Assembly: GCA_937902315.1 (NCBI GenBank)
Contig: CALGUG010000028.1
Span: 62,001-126,000 of the forward strand
Reading direction: 5' to 3'
Source: an uncultured Chloroflexales bacterium
GTDB lineage: Bacteria > Chloroflexota > Chloroflexia > Chloroflexales > Chloroflexaceae
DNA length: 64,000 bases
The translations under genes were made by a program, and so were the position numbers. Shown piece by piece: positions 51,492-60,163 of this stretch. How positions within the stretch are numbered: the stretch's first letter is position 1; every line of letters starts with the position of its first letter. The notes beneath the pieces were generated by a model. That model worked only from the letters and a program-made list of their open reading frames with translations, was not told the DNA's origin and did not search any database.

Positions 51492-52964
51492 TTAGCGCCA
51501 ATCTTTACTACGGTACCCTAACCAGTTTAATGAATTGGGATCGTCACGCCAATTCGGTCGTGCCTTAACCCACAGATCCAAAAAGACTTGGCGGCCAAGT
51601 AAACGTTCGATCTGGGAACGAGCCGCCGAACCGATCTTTTTGAGCATGGCCCCGCCCGAGCCGATCAGTATCCCTTTCTGGCTCTCTTTTTCCACATTGA
51701 TCGTCATGCGAATATAGGTCGCATTCTCTTTTTCTTCCCACTCGTCCACCTCAACCGCGACCGAGTGAGGCACCTCTTGTTCGATATTGTAGAGCACCTG
51801 CTCGCGCACCAACTCGCTAGCGATCTGGCGTTCGGTCTGATCTGAAACCTGATCGCTGGGGTAGAGCGGCGTTCCCAAGGGCAAGCGACGAACGATCTCA
51901 TCGACGAAGGCCTCGAGACCTAAGCCCCGACGGGCCGAGATAGCCAGCTCCATATCCCAGTCGCTGAGATCGCGATAGGCCTGCAGATGAGCCTGACCAT
52001 CGCTGCGGATATCAACTTTGTTGAGGATCAGCAAACGAGCGGCGCGGGCACGTTTCAGCTCGTTGGCGATACGAATATCTAACTTCGATGGCGGCTTGCT
52101 GATATCAACCATCATACAGACCACATCGGCGTCGGGAATAGAGCGCCGAGCGACCTCTACCATAAAGTTGCCCAGCTTATGGCGCGGTACATGGATACCG
52201 GGCGTGTCGATAAAGACGATCTGAGCGTCGGGGCGGTGCAAAATACCGCGCACCGGCACGCGGGTGGTTTGTGGGCGCGGCGATACGATCGAAACCTTTT
52301 GGCCGAGCAAGCGGTTGAGCAGGGTCGATTTGCCGACGTTGGGCTTACCGACCAGCGCCACATAACCCGAGCGAAACTGGCCTTCGGGAAGCTGGATCAG
52401 AGGCGCAGCAGGGGACTCAGCCGGTTGCAAATCAGGCTCGTCGAACGGCTCCTCGTCTTCAGCAGCAGTCTGCTCGTCTTCATCCTGCTCTTCGTCGTAG
52501 TCCTCTTCCTCGGCGCTCGGAACAGCAAAGACGACCGGACCATCTGGGCCAGCGGGCGCATCGTCGAGCGCTACCATAAAGGGCGCAAGGCGTTGCAAAA
52601 CGGCCTCTTGCTGGTGTTCCGGCTCGAGCGCGATATCGACACCTAAGATGACACCGTCATCGTCGAGGTCGATAATCGCGTTCGCAGGGAGCGCGACCTC
52701 TTGGGCTGGCTCTTCATCGCTGATGGTGACCCGCAGATAGCCGGTCTGAGTATCGAGATAGGCATGCGGTTTATCGAGAATAAGCTCTAGTTGATCGAGC
52801 GTGATTTCGTCGTCAAGATCGAGCCGGAAGCCGATAATCGCGCCCGCTTGGTCGAGCAAAAGGGCTGCAGGATATTCGAGATCGTAGCTGACCTGTCCTT
52901 CGGTCAGCTCGGTAAAATAACAGTATATCGTTCCAGCTTCAGAATCATGAGAAAATACGATCAT
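51492..52964 (-). CDS. era: GTPase Era with N-terminal DUF2283-like repeats and acidic linker
   Basis: 490 aa from the ATG at 52964 (AAGG upstream). The Era part is complete: G1 GKPNVGKS at 206-213, TTRVPVRGIL (switch I), DTPGIHVPRHKLG, NKVDIR, SARRGLG, then a KH domain with GILIGSGGAMLKKIGSAARS and a C-terminal DLWVKARPNWRDD. Era binds 16S rRNA during 30S assembly. The N-terminal about 200 residues are extra: two related segments (about 1-50 and 70-115), each ending in a DLD..G.I.G type motif, and an acidic linker (about 137-190). Confidence 0.95.
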   Translation of the reverse strand: MIVFSHDSEAGTIYCYFTELTEGQVSYDLEYPAALLLDQAGAIIGFRLDLDDEITLDQLELILDKPHAYLDTQTGYLRVTISDEEPAQEVALPANAIIDLDDDGVILGVDIALEPEHQQEAVLQRLAPFMVALDDAPAGPDGPVVFAVPSAEEEDYDEEQDEDEQTAAEDEEPFDEPDLQPAESPAAPLIQLPEGQFRSGYVALVGKPNVGKSTLLNRLLGQKVSIVSPRPQTTRVPVRGILHRPDAQIVFIDTPGIHVPRHKLGNFMVEVARRSIPDADVVCMMVDISKPPSKLDIRIANELKRARAARLLILNKVDIRSDGQAHLQAYRDLSDWDMELAISARRGLGLEAFVDEIVRRLPLGTPLYPSDQVSDQTERQIASELVREQVLYNIEQEVPHSVAVEVDEWEEKENATYIRMTINVEKESQKGILIGSGGAMLKKIGSAARSQIERLLGRQVFLDLWVKARPNWRDDPNSLNWLGYRSKDWR

Positions 52965-53654
52965 TTTATAACCTTTTTTCAAGCTAAAGAATAACATTCA
53001 AATCTTTTGTCATTTGCTAGAGCATGACAAAATAGACGAACAATCAGGGGGTTTTAAGAGCGATTACCACTGTTTCTATAAGAAACTGACTTTTGAGTAT
53101 AACAATAAAAAAGCAGAATTCTTATTGGGGTCCAGCTCTTAATTTTTGTGGTTGGAACAGTACCTGCATCTCCAATAGTCGTCTTCAAGCGAGACGAACT
53201 GTAACAGATATTATAAGCGCTACAACAACATTCAAACGATCGTTTCGTTCCCCTGTCTATCATACTACAGATGTTCCGGTTTCAGCCACGCCAAATAGAA
53301 ATCTAAGAAATGACAAAGACTTTGAGATCTATTGGGTGCGTTCTTAGCGAAGACAAAGGGGCGATTTCGATCTCGAGACGACGATACGAGCATTCTTGCC
53401 AGTTTGTTCACTAGTCGGATAATTATTATAACAGAAAAGGGCCGACGAATCGCCTTCATACAGCTTGACAATAGCCTAAGACAGCGATCATCATGCTGGC
53501 GACGGTACATGTTGGCAGAGATCTCGGCTCTCAATCGCGTTGGTTTTCGAATGGCCCATTGTTTTTTAGAGTGATTGTTGGCCTGATGATAATGGAGAGC
53601 GTGGTATCTTATGCTCTCTAGTCGACTCGGTCAATACTTTTAGAGGAGATTTGC
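52965..53654. other. Divergent gap, no gene seen
   Basis: 690 bp between era and the GNAT gene. AT-rich, with no core repeat. GAGGAG at 53642-53647 is the ribosome site of the GNAT gene. Short frames here lack ribosome sites and coding character. Confidence 0.45.
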
Positions 53655-54446
53655 ATGCACGTTCAGCCCCTTGACGACGAGAACCAGGCGGCAGTCTTAA
53701 AGTTCTTACGGCGTGCACCCTACCGTAACGGTATTCTGCTTTCGAATGTCACCCAGCTGCGCTCGCAATGCGAGGTAATGGTTGCCACAAACCACGATCA
53801 GATCATCGGCGTAGCGACGCATTATCGCCCACTTCCGTTCATGAATGTCTCGTTTGCAATCGAGCATAAGGATATTCTGCCACCCTTGCTAGAGGCAATG
53901 AGCGAACGGGTTAACGCGTTGCAGGTCAGCCGCATCTCGGCGCTGCTGCCCGAGATTCGGCTCCAACAGCTGTTACCCTTTGTTGAAGCTGAATCGCTGG
54001 AATTTGAATTGCAGATGGCCGTTGAGCCCGAAACGTTGCGTGCGGTAGAGGCTCCAGAAGTACGCCGATTGAAGAAGCAGGATCTGCCACTGATGAACCA
54101 GCTCGCTCAAGATGCGGGCCTGACGGCTTGGGTCGATGAAGTGCTCGATGTCGGCCCTTCCTTCGGAGCGTTCGCCGATGGGCGTTTAGTCTCAATGGCG
54201 AGCACACACTATGCCACAACCGACGTGATCGAGATCGGGCATGTCGCAACCCATCCTGACTATCGACGACAGGGCTACGCCCGCAAGTGCGTATCGACAC
54301 TCTGTAAAACCTGCTTCGGTCTGGCGCCGCGCGTCTACCTTATGGTCGTAGAGACCAATACGCCCGCTATGGCGACCTATCGAAGCTTAGGTTTCCAGCC
54401 GATCGAACGCTTCGGCATGATTAGTTTTCGGCTCAGGCTGGAGTAA
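53655..54446 (+). CDS. GNAT family N-acetyltransferase
   Basis: 263 aa. A poorly conserved N-terminal half is followed by a GNAT domain with acetyl-CoA-binding EIGHVATHPDYRRQGYARKC (Q/RxxGxG/A form RRQGYA) and VETNTPAMATYRSLGFQPIE, the usual end of the fold. DUF4081/FR47-like layout. GAGGAG 8 nt upstream. 31 bp before the sulfite-oxidase-like gene on the same strand, probably co-transcribed. Substrate unknown. Confidence 0.88.
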   Translation: MHVQPLDDENQAAVLKFLRRAPYRNGILLSNVTQLRSQCEVMVATNHDQIIGVATHYRPLPFMNVSFAIEHKDILPPLLEAMSERVNALQVSRISALLPEIRLQQLLPFVEAESLEFELQMAVEPETLRAVEAPEVRRLKKQDLPLMNQLAQDAGLTAWVDEVLDVGPSFGAFADGRLVSMASTHYATTDVIEIGHVATHPDYRRQGYARKCVSTLCKTCFGLAPRVYLMVVETNTPAMATYRSLGFQPIERFGMISFRLRLE

Positions 54447-54477
54447 GCTGGCTTAGGCCACAAAGGAGAAGAGGATC

Positions 54478-55566
54478 ATGACAGAATTCAACAAACATCC
54501 TGCGTATCTGGTGCGTTCGAGCGATCCGTTCAACGGCGGCGCACCTCCCAGCCTGTTGCAAGAGCAAGATATTACCCCGCCAGAGCAGTTTTTTGTGCGC
54601 AACCACGGCGCTGTGCCCGAAGTCGATGCTGCAAACTTTCGGCTCGTTATCGATGGGCTTGTCGATCAAGAGCTCAGCCTCTCGCTGCAAGATCTGGCCG
54701 AGCGCTTCGAGCGCGTTGAACAGATGGCGACCATGCAGTGCGCGGGCAACCGCCGCTTAGAGCTGATCGCTTACAAAGCAGTGCCGGGCGAGCTGCCCTG
54801 GGGCGAAGAGGCGATCAGCAACGGCGTCTGGTCGGGCTATCGCCTCAGCGATGTTTTGAAGGCGGCTGGTCTGCGCGAAGGGGCCGCCCACGTGGCCTTC
54901 GAAGGTCTTGATCTGGTGGAACGACACGGCAAAACCTTCGAATTCGGCGGCTCGATTCCGCTCAGTAAAGCGCTCTCTTCCGAAGTACTCTTGGCCGACC
55001 GTCTGAACGGCCAAGCTCTGCCGCCCGTACACGGCTTCCCGCTGCGCGTGGTCGCGCCGGGCTACATCGGGGCGCGCAGCGTCAAGTGGCTGCACCATAT
55101 CAACGTGCGGGCCACACCATCCGACAACTACTTCCAAGCCCACGCCTACAAACTCTTCCCGCCCGAGGTCACTGCCGAGACAGTCGATTGGGAGAAGGGC
55201 GAGATGCTGGGCGAGCTCTACACCCACGCCGTGATCGCGCTGCCCACAGCGGGGGCCGAGTTGAGCGCAGGCCGCCAGAGCATCAAAGGTTACGCGCTGG
55301 CAGGCGGCGATGCGATTCTGACCGGGGTGGAAGTCTCGATCGACGGCGGCCAGACTTGGCATGCCGCCCGCTTCACTCAAGCGCCACGCCAATACATCTG
55401 GGCACATTGGGAGGTCGAGCTTGAGTTGCCGGCGGGCAAGCAGCAGATCGCCGTGCGCGCCAGCGACACCAAGGGCAGCCAGCAGCCAGGCGAGATCGCT
55501 AAGGTCTGGAACTTCAAAGGCTATATGAACAACGCTTGGCACCGCATTGAGGTCGAGGTTAAGTAA
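54478..55566 (+). CDS. Sulfite oxidase family molybdopterin enzyme
   Basis: 362 aa, AAGGAG upstream. Central Oxidored_molyb domain: FFVRNHGAVPEVD at the start, Mo-binding Cys in TMQCAGNRR, HGFPLRVVAPGYIGARSVKW, and the C-terminal Mo-co_dimer domain (ILTGVEVSIDGGQTWHAARF). No Tat or Sec signal and no heme domain, so a cytoplasmic SoxC/sulfite-oxidase-like or sulfoxide-type enzyme. Electron acceptor not visible in the neighbourhood. Confidence 0.93.
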   Translation: MTEFNKHPAYLVRSSDPFNGGAPPSLLQEQDITPPEQFFVRNHGAVPEVDAANFRLVIDGLVDQELSLSLQDLAERFERVEQMATMQCAGNRRLELIAYKAVPGELPWGEEAISNGVWSGYRLSDVLKAAGLREGAAHVAFEGLDLVERHGKTFEFGGSIPLSKALSSEVLLADRLNGQALPPVHGFPLRVVAPGYIGARSVKWLHHINVRATPSDNYFQAHAYKLFPPEVTAETVDWEKGEMLGELYTHAVIALPTAGAELSAGRQSIKGYALAGGDAILTGVEVSIDGGQTWHAARFTQAPRQYIWAHWEVELELPAGKQQIAVRASDTKGSQQPGEIAKVWNFKGYMNNAWHRIEVEVK

Positions 55567-55587
55567 CAACTAGGCATCTAAACGACC

Positions 55588-55625
55588 AAAGGGATTCCGC
55601 AACAAGAAGCGGAATCCCTTTTTCA
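55588..55625 (+). terminator. Intrinsic terminator of the sulfite-oxidase-like gene
   Basis: AAAGGGATTCCGC / GCGGAATCCCTTT, 13-bp stem, loop AACAAGAA, then TTTC; 22 bp after the stop. Confidence 0.9.
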
Positions 55626-55628
55626 TTG

Positions 55629-55755
55629 CTTTTGGCCTTCGGCAGAGTGAAACGTGTCTCTTTTTGTTGTATCGAAATCTCATACAACTCTTTTCCAGTT
55701 TCTCGTTTTTCCGCATTGATAAGGATACAAGTCTTTGAGCGGATTTTGTATCATT
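55629..55755 (+). repeat. Second repeat type (GGCCTTCGGCAGAG block), copy 2
   Basis: TTTTGGCCTTCGGCAGAGTG, ACGTGTCTCT, a small palindrome GTTGTAT/ATACAAC (55666-55688), TTTCTCGTTTTTCCG, and GAGCGGATTTTGTATCA at the end. Same order as at 11189, with the hairpin inserted. Confidence 0.7.
55666..55688. repeat. Small palindrome GTTGTAT / ATACAAC
   Basis: 7-bp arms around CGAAATCTC; related to the longer TTGTATGCGATTTCGC hairpins. Confidence 0.55.
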
Positions 55756-55775
55756 AAGCGGATTTGGGGATGAAG

Positions 55776-55799
55776 CTGCTTGGTGCGCGCACCAAGCAG
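55776..55799. repeat. Palindrome CTGCTTGGTGC / GCACCAAGCAG
   Basis: 11-bp perfect arms, 2-nt loop; counterpart of the palindrome at 44914 in inverted orientation. Confidence 0.75.
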
Positions 55800-55819
55800 A
55801 TCGCAGCGCGAGCTGCGAT

Positions 55820-55912
55820 ATGACAGGCCGAATGTTTGGAAAGGATGTTGATAGCCGAAGGCGGACGCGCTAGCAGCCGAATGGATGGTTAGGAGCTCTC
55901 CGACAGAGCGAA
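55820..55912 (-). repeat. Core dispersed repeat, copy 14
   Basis: GACAGGCCGAATGTTTGGAA, AGGATGTTGATAGCCGAAGG, GCGGACGCGC and AGCCGAATGGA; closest to the copies at 5671 and 26206. Ends at the 3' end of the VWA gene. Confidence 0.85.
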
Positions 55913-55915
55913 AGA

Positions 55916-57316
55916 TTAGGAGAGCAGCGCTTGCATCGCCTTGCTCAGCTCTTGTGCGATCAGATCGACGATCAGATCATCGAGGCGCGACACCGTGTAG
56001 CCTTGGGGCGCATCGCCCGCCGCAAGCTCGGTCGACTGACCCGGACGACCGCTCGACTGGCCCTCTTGGTAGGTCAGGAAGATGAAACGGGCCATGGTCT
56101 GCTGGGCGATCTGACGCATCACGTATTCGGCGGCGGGATTACTGTTGCTGGCCGCGATGGTAAAGATCTTGATGCCCTTGCTCTGGGCCTCCAGCAGCGT
56201 GCGCGGATAGGGCGGCGAGTCGGGCTGGTTGACATGGGGCGGGGCGTCGGCCACCATAAAGGCCAAACGCAGGCCATGCTCGTTCCAACTCAGCTCGTGC
56301 ACCGCGCTATACAGGCCCTCGTTGACCGCCTCGGGCGTATCGCCGCCGCCGCCCGCACGCACGGCCAGCAAAGTCGTGCGGAAAGCTTGCACATCGTTGG
56401 TAAAGTCGCTCACACGGGTCAGATAGTCGTCGGAGCGATCTTTGTAGGCGACCAGAGCGAAGCGCAGTTCGGGCGAGCCGGGCAACTGCGAAACCCGCTC
56501 TGAGATCGAAATAATCGTCTCTTGAATGCGTGTAATCTCATCGTCCATCGAACCAGTCGCATCGAGCAAAAAGAGCAGATCGACGCTGAGCGGCGGCCTG
56601 TCGGGTTCGCTGGCTATGGCGATCTCGTGCACACGGTCGATCTGGCCGCGCAACAGCTCGTATTCGGCTTGGGCTTGGCCGCGCTCGACCAGCACCCGAA
56701 AGCTCTGGCTGTTGTCGGAGGCGTTGACGCTGGCCGGGTTAAACTGCAGCCAGCCGTCGCTATAGCTCAAACCCTCGAACAGCAGCGTCTCGCCCTCGTA
56801 GACCTGCACGCGCGCATCGAACACGCCGCGCTGATCGTTGTCCATAATGCGCAGCAGATAGCGCTCGCGCAGATCGATCGGCAAGCTGTTGAGGCTGCCC
56901 TGATAGTCTGCCAGATAGTTCAGATAGGCCGCGAAGTGCTCGTTATCGTCGATGCTGCCCGCTTGGAGCGGCTGCTGTTGGCCAGAGGCCATGTGCTGGG
57001 GCTTGGAAGGGTCGCCCTTGCCCGTCGCCGGATCGGAGGGAGTGGGCAGCGGGGCGATCTCGCCCGCCGCGCCGTCGCTTGCTGCGCTCTCATCTGGGGC
57101 GAAGCCCATCGGAGGAGGAGCGGACTCTACCGCATCTTCGCGCGCTTCCGCAGGAGCGATGGTCGGCGCTGCAGCAGGGGCAGCGGCTCCCGAGCCTGCG
57201 CCCGACTGGGCTGGTGCGCTCGTGTTGGGTATTGGTATGCCGCCACAAGCCGCTAATAAGATCGAAGCTACAAGCAGAAGAGCGTAAAACCGCAGACGAA
57301 CGATTACTGTTTCCAT
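55916..57316 (-). CDS. VWA-domain lipoprotein
   Basis: 466 aa. Lipoprotein signal LLLVASILLAAC, followed by a Pro/Ala/Ser-rich linker to about residue 115. A von Willebrand A domain spans about 250-410: MIDAS start LLFLLDATGSMDDEITRI, FALVAYKDRSDDYLTRV, and GGGGDTPEAVNEGLYSAVHE, giving the D-x-T-G-S form with later Thr and Asp. A beta-rich segment precedes it (about 150-235). Anchored outside the cell membrane; metal-dependent protein binding expected, partner unknown. Confidence 0.9.
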   Translation of the reverse strand: METVIVRLRFYALLLVASILLAACGGIPIPNTSAPAQSGAGSGAAAPAAAPTIAPAEAREDAVESAPPPMGFAPDESAASDGAAGEIAPLPTPSDPATGKGDPSKPQHMASGQQQPLQAGSIDDNEHFAAYLNYLADYQGSLNSLPIDLRERYLLRIMDNDQRGVFDARVQVYEGETLLFEGLSYSDGWLQFNPASVNASDNSQSFRVLVERGQAQAEYELLRGQIDRVHEIAIASEPDRPPLSVDLLFLLDATGSMDDEITRIQETIISISERVSQLPGSPELRFALVAYKDRSDDYLTRVSDFTNDVQAFRTTLLAVRAGGGGDTPEAVNEGLYSAVHELSWNEHGLRLAFMVADAPPHVNQPDSPPYPRTLLEAQSKGIKIFTIAASNSNPAAEYVMRQIAQQTMARFIFLTYQEGQSSGRPGQSTELAAGDAPQGYTVSRLDDLIVDLIAQELSKAMQALLS

Positions 57317-57429
57317 CGTTTGGCCTTTACTAGAACATCTATCGCTTCTTTGGATAACGTTCTAGCTGGCCACTTAGTTCCCAGCAGCTCGCCAAGCCTC
57401 GAGCGCTTCACAAGCATCTCGATTTGGCG

Positions 57430-57490
57430 GATGGGTTTCTCGCTCCCATTTGGCTTCTAGCGCGTCCGCCTACGGCTATCAGATGGGAGC
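57430..57490 (+). repeat. Core dispersed repeat, copy 15
   Basis: CGCTCCCATTTGGCTTCTAG then CGCGTCCGCCTACGGCTATC. Directly adjoins MITE-like copy 2. Confidence 0.85.
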
Positions 57491-57510
57491 TCATGCCCTC
57501 ATCCCCGACC

Positions 57511-57767
57511 CTTCTCCCGTAAGCTGTACATTAGCCACAAATCGACATACGGTCAGCGTTATCTGCCCTCACCCCCGGCCCCCTCTCCCGCAGTGCGGGA
57601 GAGGGGGTGAATGTTGCTGTTGTATGCGATTTCGCTACGCGAAATCGCATACAAACTCTCTGAGTTCTGTGCTCTCAAGGATAATTCCGCGATAGTATGC
57701 GCAATATTGCCTTTTGCTGCCGACACGACTTTTGGCTAATGCATAGCTCCCGCAATGGCGGGAGAAG
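57511..57767 (+). mobile_element. MITE-like element, copy 2 (257 bp)
   Basis: Left end CTTCTCCCGTAAGCTGTACA TTAGCC and right end GGCTAATGCATAGCTCCCGC ending GAGAAG are imperfect inverted repeats. Inside: ACATACGGTCAG, a CTCCCGCAGTGCGGGAG hairpin, the 16-bp palindrome, CTCTGAGTTCTGTGCTCTC and CTTTTGCTGCCGACACG. All blocks match the inverted copy at 24276-24531. No ORF. Orientation is arbitrary. Confidence 0.75.
57620..57654. repeat. Perfect 16-bp inverted repeat inside MITE-like copy 2
   Basis: TTGTATGCGATTTCGC, loop TAC, exact complement; identical to 24387-24421. Confidence 0.9.
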
Positions 57768-57788
57768 GGAGCCACTGCACCACAAGGA

Positions 57789-57815
57789 CGTACCCTGAGC
57801 TTATCGAAGGGTACG
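57789..57815. repeat. REP-like hairpin, copy 4
   Basis: CGTACCCT-GAGCTTATCGA-AGGGTACG, 8-bp perfect arms; adjoins MITE-like copy 2 as copy 2 adjoins the other. Confidence 0.8.
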
Positions 57816-57893
57816 AAGCGCACTTCGTCTTTGCAACAGCAAAGCTTGGCTGAACTTATTGCAGCCAAGCTTGCTCTTCTGTCTATCGCTGTC

Positions 57894-59717
57894 TTAATCG
57901 GCGTTTTCGTATTTCCAAGGAAGCCAGAGTTGAGCATCAGCCAGCGGCTCGAACTGGCTCTGGAGGCGATTGTTGCTGTCGCGCAGCAGAATCAGCATCT
58001 GCCCGGCTTGCTCGCTCAAGACGGCGAACTGCGCGCTATCGGGCGACCAGATCGGCAGCACTTCGTCGGCGCTGCTGTTCGAACTGCGTGGCTTGCTGCG
58101 CCCATCGATCGACATCAGAAAGGTCTGCCAAACGCCGTTGGAGTTGGCACTGAAGGCGATGCGCTCACCGTCGGGGCTGACGCTCGGGTAGCGCTCGTCG
58201 TAAGGGGTTTCACTCAGCTTGCGCACATCGGCCAAGCGCGCGGCCAGGCCTGCGCTGCTGTCGTTGTTATAGACAAGTTTGGCGCTGTAGAGATCGAAAT
58301 CGCCGTCGCAGTTGTTGACCCAGAGCAGGCCACTGCCGTCGGGCAGCCAGGTCGGGTTTTCGCTCACGCAGTTGCTTTGGGTCAGCTGCAGCGCTCGACC
58401 CGATCCCCACGCCATCAGGTAGATCTCGGGCTTTCCGGTGCGATCCGACACAAACAGGATCTTGCTGCCATCGGGCGAGAGAGCCGGATCGTAGTCGTTG
58501 GCGGCGCCCAGCGGCAAGGGCCCGGGGAAGGGCTGGTCGGAGCTGCGCGTTCCATCGCTGAAGCTTAGGCGCACGGGTGGCGAGCTGTGCAGCGTATCAA
58601 AGGCGTAGAGCTGGCGGTAGCCGCTTTCAGGCCGGACCAGATCGCCCAGCAGCCAACGCTGTTGCTCTTGCCAGTGCGGGCGCAACGTCAAGTCGGGCAG
58701 CTCTTCGGCTATCAGCCGTGCCTCGCCGTTCTGCCAAGCGTAGATCGACCACTGCTGCTGAGCGTCGGCGCGCGCCCCGAAGTAGAGTGCCGCTTGGCTT
58801 TGGTGCGCCAACCAAGGCTGGTTGAGGTTGGGGTAGCGCCAAGTCAGGTAGTGCTGGCCGACGTTGGCGAATTCGACTTCGAAACCGCGCGGGTTGCCGG
58901 GCGTGTAGGTCAGCACGCGCCGCTCGAAGAGCTGCACTAAAACCTCGCGCTGTTGACCGCCCACTCGGGCGCTGATCCAATAGGCTTCGCTGATCGGACG
59001 GCCGACGTAGCGCTCCCAATCGATCAAGCGGTCCGATGTGATCTGGTTGCCGACCTGAACGAAGCCTTGGCGGTTGAGAAAGTCCCAAAAGACGGCGGGG
59101 ATGTTGTGGCCGCTGGTTTCGTCGTACCAGACGATCTCGCTCGGGCCGCTCGCCAAGTCGGGCCGTAGGCTGAGGCTGCCGTCGGCATGCAGGAAGCTGC
59201 TGATCGCTTGGCCGCGCAGGTTCGGCCAGCGCCCATCAGTTTGTGGGCTTTGTAACGCGCCGAAGTCGGCATAGGTGACGCTCTCTTCGGGCGTTCGCAG
59301 GTCGCCTACAACCGCGATCTGGGCGGGTTCGCGCAGATCGATATCGTTGGGCTGATCGCCGAGCTGGATCTTGCCGGTCGTCATTTCCCAGACTAAGCGG
59401 CCCATCAGCTCGGACGAAGCTTCGTCCATGCGACCTTTATCGAAATATTGCACAACGTGCAAACCGGTCGGGGATTGACGATAGAATTCGCTGTGGGTGA
59501 ACCATGGGCGTTCGCCCCAATACAGCGGGCGCCCGTCTTGCACACTGGGGGCATCGCTACGTAGCCAGAGCATAGCGTACTCGTCGTTAGCAAAGGGGAG
59601 ATCGGGGGGCGAGTTGAAAACCGCACCGATGCTGATCAAAATAATCACGAGCGCAATCAATCCAAGACCGATAAGCACATTTTCGGGTGATGCTTGTTTA
59701 GGTGATCTTGCTTTCAT
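57894..59717 (-). CDS. Membrane-anchored TolB-like beta-propeller protein
   Basis: 607 aa. One N-terminal TM (about 14-34). The middle (about 75-310) has HVVQYFDKGRMDEA, GRPISEAYWISARV and VLVQLFERRVLTYTPGNPRG then VGQHYLTWRYPN, the same module type as in the secreted protein at 16341. The C-terminal half has at least four PD40 blades: ALSPDGSKILFVSDRTGKPE, TWLPDGSGLLWVNN, SVSPDGERIAFSANSNG, IWSPDSAQFAVLSEQ. Located outside the membrane; probably binds protein or wall polymer. 20 residues at the C-terminus complete the propeller. Confidence 0.85.
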   Translation of the reverse strand: MKARSPKQASPENVLIGLGLIALVIILISIGAVFNSPPDLPFANDEYAMLWLRSDAPSVQDGRPLYWGERPWFTHSEFYRQSPTGLHVVQYFDKGRMDEASSELMGRLVWEMTTGKIQLGDQPNDIDLREPAQIAVVGDLRTPEESVTYADFGALQSPQTDGRWPNLRGQAISSFLHADGSLSLRPDLASGPSEIVWYDETSGHNIPAVFWDFLNRQGFVQVGNQITSDRLIDWERYVGRPISEAYWISARVGGQQREVLVQLFERRVLTYTPGNPRGFEVEFANVGQHYLTWRYPNLNQPWLAHQSQAALYFGARADAQQQWSIYAWQNGEARLIAEELPDLTLRPHWQEQQRWLLGDLVRPESGYRQLYAFDTLHSSPPVRLSFSDGTRSSDQPFPGPLPLGAANDYDPALSPDGSKILFVSDRTGKPEIYLMAWGSGRALQLTQSNCVSENPTWLPDGSGLLWVNNCDGDFDLYSAKLVYNNDSSAGLAARLADVRKLSETPYDERYPSVSPDGERIAFSANSNGVWQTFLMSIDGRSKPRSSNSSADEVLPIWSPDSAQFAVLSEQAGQMLILLRDSNNRLQSQFEPLADAQLWLPWKYENAD

Positions 59718-60098
59718 AGCGCTCTCTCGTTACATTCTGTGTTGCTTATAATTTTCTTTTCAGCGGTATAATGCCCCACACTATCGAGTGCATATTCAAA
59801 GTCGAAGCTGTGTTCGCTGAAGAGTCAACTTTACTATACAAACAAGCGCCATTTATTTGAATGACTAAAGACTGAATATAAAATGAAAAAATGGTGTATC
59901 ATGCCAAATATGATCTTTTTGGATAAACTGCTCAACGAAATAGTCTGAGAACAGCACTATTTGCAGAAGTGTATTTGCTTGCGAGGATATACAACAGACA
60001 GGCTAGAACACAAGAATATTTTGACGACAAACAATGAAGCTTTTTATTGGTTATAACAATCTTGAATTTCCTTTACAATCCATTCAATCATCGTTGAT
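59718..60098. other. Divergent gap upstream of guaB
   Basis: About 380 bp, AT-rich. TACAAT at 60074-60079 with TTATAA 17 bp upstream is a weak promoter candidate for guaB. No gene or core repeat. Confidence 0.4.
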
Positions 60099-60131
60099 GC
60101 CCTCGGTGCCCGTATGCACCGGGGGCCTTTT
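60099..60131 (+). terminator. Hairpin in the guaB leader
   Basis: GCCCTCGGTGC / GCACCGGGGGC, an 11-bp stem with one G-U, loop CCGTAT, then CTTTTG. It ends 33 bp before the guaB start. It may be an attenuator, or the end of an unseen upstream transcript. Confidence 0.6.
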
Positions 60132-60163
60132 GCATACACAACAACCTTACTAAGGAGGTTTCA

